64,000 bases of DNA. Origin: Bombyx mori. Lineage: Eukaryota > Arthropoda > Insecta > Lepidoptera > Bombycidae. Below, one piece after another: positions 35,858-44,800 of the stretch. Every line of letters starts with the position of its first letter. Position 1 is the first letter of the stretch. Location: contig NC_085118.1 of NCBI RefSeq assembly GCF_030269925.1, positions 12,292,001-12,356,000 on the forward strand, written 5' to 3'. The notes beneath the pieces are model-generated. The model did not search any database. It saw only the letters and a program-made list of their open reading frames with translations, and was not told the DNA's origin. The translations under genes were made by a program, and so were the position numbers.

Positions 35858-36102
35858 CCCATGCATCAGCCCGCTGAGTTTCTCGCCGGATCTTCTCAGC
35901 GGGTCGCGATTCCGATCCGGTAGTAGATTCATTCGCGAAACAATTGCTCTTGAGTTGTTAGGTCTCCTTCGGAGGCGCTCGGGCAGTTGTTAGCAAATCC
36001 CGCCCCTCTTGGCTGAGCCTTTGCTCGCCCACCTGTCCTGGTGAAACTGGAAAGGCCTTCGGGCCACCAGTAAACTTTCAATCATAAAAAAAAAAAAAAA
36101 AA
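33524..36102 (+). mobile_element. Jockey-like non-LTR retrotransposon, 5'-truncated
   Basis: The boundaries are set by the ACCCGGGAGGACT duplication on both sides. The element begins inside the endonuclease domain, runs through an open reverse-transcriptase frame (to 35857), a 3' UTR of about 230 bases, and an 18-19 base poly-A ending at 36102. The 3' UTR starts with GCTGAGTTTCTCGCCGGATC and TTCCGATCCGGTAGTAGATTC, a module also found in the fragments at 23942, 49350 and 51415. It is GC-richer than its surroundings. It inserted in the sense orientation in the last beat intron. Family-level name is not assigned. Confidence 0.9.
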
Positions 36103-36115
36103 ACCCGGGAGGACT
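36103..36115 (+). repeat. Target-site duplication, right copy
   Basis: ACCCGGGAGGACT directly after the poly-A of the retrotransposon; see 33511-33523. Confidence 0.85.
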
Positions 36116-36234
36116 CGTCACACGAGGTCGTTAACCCCGTGCGTCAGCTGAGTTTTGATTACGTTTTGTGTACACAATGGGCAGTTCAAAAATGGGCAGT
36201 GTAAAAGATGCATGACTTATAGTAAAAGCACTAC

Positions 36235-36525
36235 AATAATTCCACAAATAAATAAATAAATTTAAATAAATATTTACTAACAATCACGCCACGTTAACAG
36301 GTCCCGTGGTAAGTTCGTAAAGAACTTGTGTTACAGGTACCAGATAACGGAAATAAATGTAATATTTTTATTATACATACACATATATTTATGAGACATC
36401 CATAACCCTGGAAAATACATTTATATTTATCATACAAATATCTTCCCTTGGCGGGATTCAAACCCGCGACCCCCTTGTGTAGTGACCATGTCACTTACCA
36501 CTACACCAGACGGCCGTCGAATAGA
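36235..36525 (-). repeat. tRNA-derived SINE, different from Bm1
   Basis: On the - strand the head reads GTCTGGTGTAGTGGTAAGTG (A-box) and then GCGGGTTTGAATCCCGC, a perfect T-arm (5-bp stem, B-box), at 36451-36467. It continues with AAGGGAAGATATTTGTATGA and a non-tRNA body to a (TTTA)n tail on the left. The 3' side of an acceptor stem does not pair, so it is a SINE, not a functional tRNA gene. It lies in the last beat intron, antisense. Confidence 0.75.
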
Positions 36526-37077
36526 AGCGTACAGCCATTTAATAATAAAAAGAAAACTTTACAAAAAAATATGTGCTAAATCTGGAATGTTGCTGTTGCA
36601 GCGTGAACAATAATTAGAAAAGAATTCGAAAAATCGTATATCCAAAAACAACTGATTTAAGTTGTTTTTCCAGATCTAAACGTAATCTATATAGATGCCA
36701 AATATAAACTAACAAATTTACTTTGAATTAGTTTCTGTACTCCTTTGAATAAATTTAGTAAACAGCTTTCGAAATTCGGTAGGACTATATCATTGAAATA
36801 TCACTGTCTCTAAAATTTAATCGAAACATCTAAAATACAATCATGAGTAAAATTGTTGACGTTAACATCAGAAGAAAATAATAGACAAAGAAATAAGTTT
36901 CCAGGAAAATCTGAATTTGCTAACAATGAAGCAGTTGTTAGAGACAAGTTTGACATAATTACTGATGAAGAAGCTGAGGCAAAGCCGTCTAGTAAGAAGT
37001 TTGCAGACGAAAATGATCTAATATTAATAGTTTATGGACATGAATATCGATTTTTTCTGAATGATATTGCTTAATAC
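36526..37077. other. Beat intron, anonymous
   Basis: A 73-codon frame at 36853-37074 (MLTLTSEENNRQRNKFPG...) carries charged residues but no recognisable domain; possibly a transposase relic. Otherwise AT-rich. Confidence 0.35.
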
Positions 37078-37153
37078 AAGCATCCGGCCCACCTGATAGT
37101 GAGTGGTTACCGTTGCCCATGGACGTCAGCAACTCCAAGCCGCTGTCTACCGA
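37078..37153 (-). repeat. Non-LTR 3' UTR fragment (antisense)
   Basis: Antisense of the UTR at 9860-9935: GGCCCACCTGATAGTGAGTGG and CCATGGACGTCAGCAACTCC with CCAAGCCGCTGTCTACC. Confidence 0.65.
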
Positions 37154-37609
37154 GGTGCCATGAAAATCTTTTAAATTTATCTTGTTTGTAAAATACTGAT
37201 AGTTTTTCGATTAGTTTGATCTTCCACCTCATTATCACTAATTGAGAGAAAAAAATTAATGTTTAAAATATTTTCACATCCAATAAACATGTTTGTGTGT
37301 TTTGCAAATGATTATGATTTCACTGATATACTTAAACAATAATTTGAATTGGTTAGGTAGTATTTCAATTCACGGTGAGATAATTCTGTAAAACATTTTG
37401 GATCAATATCAAAAGTACATAGTGTAGAATCTGAAATATTATACAATCTTGCCGACTAAAATAGCCTAAAATAACCTTTGACCCAATTTTTTAACTAACT
37501 TAATAAAAAGTAAAGAGCTTATAAAAGAAGGCGGCTGAAGTTTCATTGCTATTCAATGTAATATGATTAACTAATGTCAACGATGAAATGATAAGCTAAA
37601 CTACTATTT

Positions 37610-37995
37610 AGGTATAACACCTCGCTTGATTCCTTTCATCATCATCATCATCATCGTCCACGGACGTCTGCTGCTGGATATAAGCCTCTCTCCAGATTGG
37701 CCAAAATAATCGGCCTTGGGCAGCCCGTATCTAGTGGATTTCCGTGACCTTTTGAAGATGTCGATATACTTTTCGACTCCAGTGGAAATCTGTTCTTCGA
37801 GAAATGTGACCTGCCTATTCAACCTCGCAATTCTTCGGGCTATTTCAGTTTCCTTGGTTCTGTGAATCTCTTCATTCCTTATTCAATCCCGCAGGGAAAC
37901 TCCGAGCTCTCCATTCCACTCTTAGACCTCTCCATTGCTCTTTAAGTGATTTTGAGCTTTCTGGTAAGGTCCACTGTGAGCAACCACTTCACACT
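37610..37995 (-). pseudogene. RTE-like LINE 3' end (antisense)
   Basis: On the - strand it ends GGCTTATATCCAGCAGCAGAC GTCCGTGGA followed by (GATGAT)n, the usual close of lepidopteran RTE-like reverse transcriptases (...AYIQQWTSxD). The upstream coding part is decayed. The same terminus in + orientation is at 57760-58045. Confidence 0.65.
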
Positions 37996-38632
37996 GCCGT
38001 CTGACATTAATGGCAACATACACTGGTCAAAGTATTGAGAACTGAATTTGATCATTTCCTTTATAAAAAAATAACTTAAAATATTTAATATTATTCCCAA
38101 GTTTTCAGACAACGGATTTACGAAATGGCTTGTACAGTAGTTTCAAAACTATTTTATAATTGAACTGAAGTTCGGTATAGTTATTACTTGTGCCGTTGTT
38201 ACACAAATGGCCAATATGACACTAGCATTATTCCGCTTGTTCAGTTTGGGAATAAATTGAATTAGTATTCAACAGTCTTAATCATTTTTTGATATGTCAA
38301 TAATATTTTTAGTATATACCGCTAACATGTATAAGATCAATTTTGAAAATACTTAGCTTTGATTGAAGAAAGATTTTTTGTTTGTTGATTCGTCCTTTTG
38401 TCTCGATCGATTCACGTGACGAAGGTCCGATATAACTAAATTAATGTGTAATTAATTCCGAAAAATGTTAATGCCGAAATAGACATTTCATATTCTATTG
38501 CGACGTGAAAGATTGGTATAATTGGAATATAACGCAAAGCACAATCACAATTTTATCTGTTTAAAGATCAGTACACGAATTCGCAATTCAGAATACGTTT
38601 TTTAATTGAACTAAAATTGTTCTCTATTGCAG

Positions 38633-38875
38633 TGTCTAGCAACAATAGCAACGGTATACTGGAGAAGCAATGAAGAGAGTGTTCAGGGAGAGAAACTGAA
38701 AGGTTATTCTAGGTCTCGGGAGCTGACCGAGGGTGCTTCCCGAGCTGATCGCGTCCAAGCAGCAGGAAAATTAGGGGGCTCTGCCCCCGCGCTTCAGCTA
38801 ACCCACTGTTTACTAATATTCAGTGCTACATTACTACAAACGCTACCAACACGATTACACGTGGACTTTGTTTAA
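38633..38875 (+). CDS. Beat family gene, last exon (end of Ig domain 2, C-terminal tail)
   Basis: Starts in phase 0 with CLATIATVYWRSNEESVQGE, which supplies the second cysteine of Ig domain 2 (joined as LKLKCLATI) and matches the C-x-A-x-I-x-x-x-Y-W-x-S-x-E-E-S-V line at this position in Beat proteins. A polar stretch follows, then a hydrophobic C-terminus around LQLTHCLLIFSATLLQTLP. A hydrophobic end after a small-residue region (GGSAPA) could be a GPI-anchor signal or a short membrane segment. Stop TAA at 38873-38875. Acceptor CTCTATTGCAG ends at 38632. Together the four exons code for about 284 residues, without the signal-peptide exon. Confidence 0.88.
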   Translation, partial: CLATIATVYWRSNEESVQGEKLKGYSRSRELTEGASRADRVQAAGKLGGSAPALQLTHCLLIFSATLLQTLPTRLHVDFV

Positions 38876-38929
38876 ATACGCTTCAAAATTAATATGGAGA
38901 AATCACTGAACGTACACTATACTTTAAAC

Positions 38930-38935
38930 AATAAA
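38930..38935 (+). promoter_or_regulatory. Candidate polyadenylation signal AATAAA of the beat gene
   Basis: AATAAA lies 54 bases after the stop codon and at the very edge of the inverted-repeat element that begins ACAGACCGACTTC. Confidence 0.5.
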
Positions 38936-38938
38936 ACA

Positions 38939-39377
38939 GACCGACTTCAAAATGTAGTTCTGTTTTTTTAACTGTTTCATATGTATTCAAAATAAAAATT
39001 TCGTTAATACTATCATCCTCTTTATTTGATTCAAACATTATTATAATTTATAAACAATTTTCCGCTAGACCGATTAGTTCTGCATCGAATCAATTAAACA
39101 TTTTCACACTCATTTAACGCTTTGCTGATTCATACAATGGAATGTCGATCCTGGTGACCAAAATTTCGGCTAAAAGCTTCCCTTCATTATGAAAGAAACT
39201 GCTTATAAATGATAGAGCAATAACGTTTTAAAAATCGCGAACATAGTTAGTATTCGGTATTTTCCATTTTAATGCTATATTTTTTTCTATGTCAGCTAAA
39301 AGCTTCCATACCAGTTTCTCACTTAGTGTCTAAAAATTAAAACAAAGGATTCCTTGCATTTTGAAGTCGGTTATTTC
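38939..39377. mobile_element. MITE with AACCGACTTCAAAATG-type inverted ends
   Basis: Left end GACCGACTTCAAAATG (38940-38955) and right end CATTTTGAAGTCGGTTATT (39358-39376) are inverted repeats. Non-coding interior. A relative with the same ends is at 56015-56338, and a single end is present at 59405-59427. It lies directly downstream of the beat stop codon. Confidence 0.7.
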
Positions 39378-40971
39378 ATGTTTTTTTTTTATTGTGATGA
39401 ATGTGCCATTGGAGTTGCCACCTCAAGTAAGTTCCAAAGATTTATTAGCTTACCAAAGTGCGTAATGGTGTTTTTATTTATATAATTTATGTGCCTTTTC
39501 AGTATTTATATCAAAATTTCTTAGATCCGTGGGACTTCAAGAGGCTTTATGTGATGTTGTTCAAATTGAAATTCTGTCTTATACCTACTATGAGTATATT
39601 CATCATAAAGTTCGGTGGTGATATTCAATATATTTTTTGTTAGAAAATGTACATTTGTACTCAAATGCACAAATGTACTCACGCGATATCCTAATATATT
39701 AACATAATTGGATCGAGCACATATCGTATTCTCATTGTATTTCCTACTATACTTAAGCCTGGTTCTCATGGTGATAACTAATAGAAACTGACCATATCGA
39801 AAAATATATGTATAGAGTTGGATCGCTTACTTAATGAGCAATTATTATTGAAACTTATCAAATAGCCAATGATACTAAGAGAATGAGAACGCGATCCCTT
39901 CGATTAATTTTTATAATTTCATTTACCAACACCAAAATATTATAAATAGCGCTTAGAATCAGGAACTAATTGTGGTTTTTGTACTCAGCAAAAAATACTA
40001 TGTATTCACTGTTATTGTATCATAATTTAAAAAATAACAAATCATCTGAAATATTTTAAACGAATTGTTTAATATTCTTCTAAATGAATTAAACAGGTGA
40101 ACTATTGAAAACATTTTAAAGTAAAAAGTAAAACATTTCAATCACTTCCACCAGTAATGACGAACTCCTAAAATATTTATTTATTAGTAATTTTTTACTG
40201 GCAACATTCTACATAATACAGCGCTCAATTATCAAATTTCTTATTTTGCATACCGATTTGCTTATTTTATTTAACAATCATGCCCTATTTAACAATCATA
40301 GTATAATTCAAAATAGCGTAAATGACACGCATATCATGAGGCAAAAACACCTTAGTAATACAAAGAGCGTGACGTAGCAGACGCCTGGCGTGACGTGGCG
40401 TGATGCGGGCGTGTGGGAAGCAAGGTGGCGTCGTGTCTATACGTTTCTTTGTATGAGTCCCGTCTTTGCATTTAATTTTCAAATTTCACCTCCTCTACGA
40501 AAAACTTTAAAGGTGTCTGTCCGTAAAACAGCCTACATCATTAGAATATTCATTAATTACCTCCTTTTTTATTGGAAACTCTGTTTATTTCAGCAAATAT
40601 ATTAGATAAATACATAAGAGTAACACTGCATTTTTAGTTTATTAAGCCTATATGATAGGTATTGATACTGTACAGTTAAAAATATTTACCTAAAATTACT
40701 ACATAAATTAGGTACCTAAAGTTGTTATATACTTGTTTTGCATATAAAATCGAAAATATTATTTTGAAATATTGTTGGCTTACTGTGTATGTATGATATT
40801 CTTAAATGAATTCGGGGAAAGTGTTAAAATTATGATAATTTTACGAATTGTGTGGAAAATAAAATATGAAATATTTGTGTTGTTCGTTTATATATTTTCC
40901 TAGTTTACGAAGGCTAGTCACGAACGCAGTTTCAGAACGATAAATCGTCACTAATTCTTAAAATAAAAAAG
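39378..40971. other. AT-rich intergenic, one GC-rich patch
   Basis: 40365-40445 is a GC-rich patch with a repeated GCGTGACG unit (TGGCGTGACGTGGCGTGATG), possibly the end of a DNA transposon; no partner end was identified. Otherwise no feature. Confidence 0.4.
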
Positions 40972-41195
40972 AATGTGTGGTGTCGTGGGACACCTGACAG
41001 GAACGAAGTTCAATATAAAAAATAAAAAAAAGAATTACGAGAAAAAAATCGGTGAAATATCGCTGTGCGGAAAACAAGGCCTTATTCCACGGACTTTTTC
41101 TTACGGTTTTTACTATCACATTTTTTTCAGTTCAGTCGCGCAGCAAAATCCCTATCTCCTCCAAGCCTGCCGTAAGAAACTTCGTTCTAATAAAA
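40972..41195. mobile_element. MITE-like element, GGAACGAAGTTC family, copy 2
   Basis: Left side ATGTGTGGTGTCGTGGGACA CC then GGAACGAAGTTC; right side GAAACTTCGTTC (41175-41190). Same ends as 20590-20945. The 96-codon frame crossing it is not a gene. Confidence 0.6.
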
Positions 41196-41745
41196 AACCA
41201 GGACCTATTTTTAATCTAATAATCAACTTGGGCACCGTACTGTCGATCTATTGGCTAAATTAGACAAATAGTGCCGAAGAAATGATCGCTTATAAACATT
41301 TTTCTGAAATAGCAATGCTTCTATTATGAAGCATTCTACTATTGTGAAGCATTGCTATTTCAGAATACTATTGTATTAATTATGGGCTGCTTAAAATACA
41401 ACTATCAATGAGTTTAACTGTGCGATCCCTTTTGCAATTCAAATTCAAATTCAAATTCAAAATCATTTATTTCAACTTGGATGTCATCAAAAACACACTT
41501 GTTGAATGTCAAAATGTAAAAGAAAATGTTAACTCTACCACCGGTTCCAAAAAAGCCACAGTCCTGAGAAGAACCGGCGAAACAAACTCAGCGGGCTTTT
41601 TTATGTATTTTCTCAACTATTTTCTTCTTTTTTTTTTTTTTAAACAAGAAAACATATTTACAGTATACAAAAAGACAAGTCAAAAAAATACAATTCAAAT
41701 AAATAATAATAATAATGAAAAATGAAAAGGCCAGGAGCGAACGCC

Positions 41746-44679
41746 TCATTCCCACGTAGTGCCATCTAGTAAAAAATCCTTAACTTTATAATATGCCTTG
41801 TTGCACAAACGTTCCTTGACAGTTTTCTTAAATCTATGAACAGGTAGTAGTTGAACGTTTTGTGGGATCTTGTTGAAAAGTTGTACACCCAGCCCCCTGA
41901 AAGAGTTGCTTATTTTCTTAATTCGAGCCGCCGGTAACGCAAGCCTATGTTTGTTCCTAGTGTTCACATTATGCAAATCGCAGACTCTGGGGAATTCTAC
42001 AATGTTTTTACGCACGTACAATAAATTTTCAAAAATGTATTGGGACGCTAAAGTTAGAATTTTGATTTCCTTAAACTTGTCCCTCAAGGATTCCCTCGGG
42101 TGCATATTATAAATAGCACGAATAGCCCTCTTCTGCAGGATGAAAATCGTTTCGACATCGGCAGCATTGCCCCACAGCAAAATGCCATAGGACATAACAC
42201 TATGAAAATAACTGAAATAAACTAGACGTGCCGTATCTTCATCAGTATACGTTCGTATTTTTTTTACCGCAAACGCTGCAGAACTAAGTCTATTCGCTAA
42301 CTTGCATATGTGAGGACCCCACTGCAGCCTGGAATCAACTGTTATACCAAGAAAAACTGTCGAATCAACAAGCTCCAGTGTCTCTCCACTTACAATGATA
42401 TTAGTGTCTACTTGTCTAACATTGGGTGTGGTAAATTTTATACATTTTGTTTTTTTGTTATTTAATAACATATTATTAACACTAAACCAATGTACCACGC
42501 GCGAGATAGCATCATTCACATCGTCATAATCTTCCAATTGTCGTTTAATTTTAAACAATAAGGATGTATCATCAGCGAATAATACGACCTCGTGACGGGT
42601 TTCAATAAACTTTGGTAAATCATTGATATACACAAGAAATAAGAAGGGACCCAATATGGAACCCTGAGGAACACCCATATTAAGTAAGACACCGGAAGAT
42701 CTCTTTCCTTTAACGTCTACCTTTTGGATTCTTCCGGATAAATAAGATTTAATAAGTTCTAATGAAACGCCCCTAATACCATAATGGTGTAATTTCCTCA
42801 ACAATGTATTATGCTCAACACAATCAAAAGCTTTAGATAAGTCGCAGAATACCCCAAGGGCATTATGCGATTCCTCCCAAGCCTGAAAAATATTTTTAAT
42901 AAGATCTACACCTGCATCAATAGTCGAACGACCTCTAGTGAATCCATATTGTTTGTTATGAAGCAGGTTATTGGAATAGAAATGGTTCAAAAGCTGTTCC
43001 AAAATAATTTTTTCAAAAATTTTACTCAATGTAGGTAGTACTGAAATGGGTCTAAAGTTAGTGGGGTCAAAAGTACTACCAGATTTAAACAGAGGTATTA
43101 CTTTACTATATTTCATTAGATCAGGAAACACACCATTATAAATACAGTCATTAAATATTGTAGCAAGGTAAGGTGCGATTATATCAATAATGGATTTTAT
43201 AACCTTAATTGATATTCCCCATAAATCACCAGTTTTTTTAATATTAATGGTCTTGAAATTATCAATTATGTCCTTTATAGCAATATTTGTGAACTTAAAG
43301 TTAACACTGCATTCATCAACATGATCTTGCAGTAATGATTCGGCGACGGTAGGAGATGAAATTAAAGATTTTGTAGTAGAAGCTGGGATATCAGCAAAGT
43401 AGCGCTCAAAAGCACTGGCCACTTCTTGATGAGAAGTTATTATTTTATCATTGATTTTCAAAATTGATTCAGCATTGCTGTTTCTGACATTCCCAGTCTC
43501 CCTATTAATGATATTCCAAGTCATTTTAATTTTGTCAGGTGCATTTTTTATAAGTTTGCCTAAGTGCAATGACTTGGCCAATGTACAGACTTTTTTAAAA
43601 AGCTTGGAATATTTACAGACATACTCATGAAATGACTTATTATGATTATAGGATTTTTCATGATAAAGGTCATATAATCTCTGCCTACTTTTGTGAATTC
43701 CAACAGTCGCCCATTCATTGAATGATCTTTTATTATGTAAGATCAGAGTTTTAGAAGTAAAGATGGCACTAAATTCATCATTAATGCAATTAAATAAATC
43801 CATGTAGTGAACATTAGGATCTTCACTATAACAAACATTCGCAATTCTTGCCAAAACTTTACCTCTAAACTTCTCCATACGTCTAATATTAATAGGAACA
43901 AACTGTAGGTTTCTTGAACTATTAACATCTGTAACAGATTTAATTTTAAAAGATATGAATTGTCCACTGTGGTCTGAACTTAAATGATTAATAATATATT
44001 TATGCAAAGGTTTTACGTTTGTGAAAATATTATCTATACAGGTTGCCGATGTGCTAGTTTTTCTTGTGGGCTCTGAAAATAAATTGCTAAGGTTATATGA
44101 TTTTAACAATGTTCTGAATCTAATAGTGGCATTTGTATTTTCTAATAAATTTATATTAAAATCACCACAGATAAAAATATGTTTATTAGAAACAGAGAGC
44201 TTTAATAAAACATGTTCCAATATATTTTCAAAAGAATCATATAACGAATTCGGGGGCCTGTACACACTTACAACAATGAATCGCTCAAGCTCTACACATG
44301 CCATTTCAATAATCCGTTCCACAGAGAGGCTCACAATGTCTCTACGTTCCTTACATTTATAATCTTTATTAACAATGATAAGAGAGCCTCCTCGTATAGC
44401 ATTCTCTCTGCAGAAGGAACTCATAACCTGGTGATTTTTAAAATTACAATTTAATTCATATTTTTTAAGCCAATGTTCAGTTACACATAGAAAGTTGACT
44501 TTGTTGTAATCTAGAAACAAATCAATTTCAAGTTCTTTACCCATCAAACCTTGTAAGTTCTGATGCACCAGGTTGATCACAGTTGTTTTCAAAGAAACAG
44601 TATTTGTTGATGGGCTGTGTCCAAATAAATCATATTTACTGCAAGAGGTAAACTCTGTTGTCTTAGTATTTAATTTAAA
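41746..44679 (-). CDS. CR1-like ORF2: AP endonuclease + reverse transcriptase
   Basis: One uninterrupted frame. A 948-codon version starts at a TTG at 44592; the open frame extends 29 codons further upstream to a stop at 44680-44682 but contains no ATG there. The first in-frame ATG is at residue 17, after the first endonuclease motif (H-Q-N12). Counting from 44592: APE motifs QN12, TEH/W (E39), SVYRPPN (about 109-115), GDFN (143-146), IDN (187-189), SSDHS (205-209). Reverse transcriptase: FRPISVLPTLSKIFE, QYGFTRGRST, FCDLSKAFDCVEH, MGVPQGSILGPFL, and FADD at 672-675. The C-terminus has the RLV-Y-S-x-F-x-S-V-x-x-YGILLWG region common in LINEs. All catalytic residues are present, so the protein could be active if translated. 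Confidence 0.9.
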   Translation of the reverse strand, partial: FKLNTKTTEFTSCSKYDLFGHSPSTNTVSLKTTVINLVHQNLQGLMGKELEIDLFLDYNKVNFLCVTEHWLKKYELNCNFKNHQVMSSFCRENAIRGGSLIIVNKDYKCKERRDIVSLSVERIIEMACVELERFIVVSVYRPPNSLYDSFENILEHVLLKLSVSNKHIFICGDFNINLLENTNATIRFRTLLKSYNLSNLFSEPTRKTSTSATCIDNIFTNVKPLHKYIINHLSSDHSGQFISFKIKSVTDVNSSRNLQFVPINIRRMEKFRGKVLARIANVCYSEDPNVHYMDLFNCINDEFSAIFTSKTLILHNKRSFNEWATVGIHKSRQRLYDLYHEKSYNHNKSFHEYVCKYSKLFKKVCTLAKSLHLGKLIKNAPDKIKMTWNIINRETGNVRNSNAESILKINDKIITSHQEVASAFERYFADIPASTTKSLISSPTVAESLLQDHVDECSVNFKFTNIAIKDIIDNFKTINIKKTGDLWGISIKVIKSIIDIIAPYLATIFNDCIYNGVFPDLMKYSKVIPLFKSGSTFDPTNFRPISVLPTLSKIFEKIILEQLLNHFYSNNLLHNKQYGFTRGRSTIDAGVDLIKNIFQAWEESHNALGVFCDLSKAFDCVEHNTLLRKLHHYGIRGVSLELIKSYLSGRIQKVDVKGKRSSGVLLNMGVPQGSILGPFLFLVYINDLPKFIETRHEVVLFADDTSLLFKIKRQLEDYDDVNDAISRVVHWFSVNNMLLNNKKTKCIKFTTPNVRQVDTNIIVSGETLELVDSTVFLGITVDSRLQWGPHICKLANRLSSAAFAVKKIRTYTDEDTARLVYFSYFHSVMSYGILLWGNAADVETIFILQKRAIRAIYNMHPRESLRDKFKEIKILTLASQYIFENLLYVRKNIVEFPRVCDLHNVNTRNKHRLALPAARIKKISNSFRGLGVQLFNKIPQNVQLLPVHRFKKTVKERLCNKAYYKVKDFLLDGTTWE

Positions 44680-44762
44680 TTACTTGGAACGGATTCCAAA
44701 TTAATAGATGTCATATTTTTTTCCTGCTCAAAAGAAGCAGTAGGTTGATTAGCCAAATTCAT
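44670..44762 (-). CDS. Short 30-codon leader ORF of the CR1-like element
   Basis: ATG at 44762-44760, reads MNLANQPTASFEQEKNMTSI then NLESVPSNLN and stop TAA at 44672-44670. Its last sense codons contain T-TTA-AAT (44679-44673), the canonical pattern of a -1 ribosomal frameshift site, in the correct frame. A -1 slip there enters the ORF2 frame, which opens at exactly this position. It may instead be the C-terminal stub of a longer, lost ORF1, or coincidence. Confidence 0.4.
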   Translation of the reverse strand: MNLANQPTASFEQEKNMTSINLESVPSNLN

Positions 44763-44800
44763 GGCTAGATAAATGTGTAAAAAATAATGTAGCGAGTTTG

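Larger units (their letters stand above)
41435..44800 (-). mobile_element. CR1-like (Zenon-type) non-LTR retrotransposon
   Basis: On the - strand it contains a short leader ORF, a long endonuclease-reverse transcriptase ORF, a 3' UTR of about 300 bases and a terminal tandem repeat of TTGAAT (about four units at 41435-41460), typical of CR1-group elements that end in a short microsatellite instead of poly-A. The 3' UTR holds a CCACCGGTTCC ... AGAACCGGCG inverted pair (41537-41580). No target-site duplication could be defined, and the 5' limit (about 44800) is uncertain. Clade assignment is by resemblance only. Confidence 0.8.

Noticed and set aside
36430..36525. tRNA gene candidate on the - strand
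   Set aside because: T-arm is perfect but the acceptor stem does not pair and a SINE body follows.
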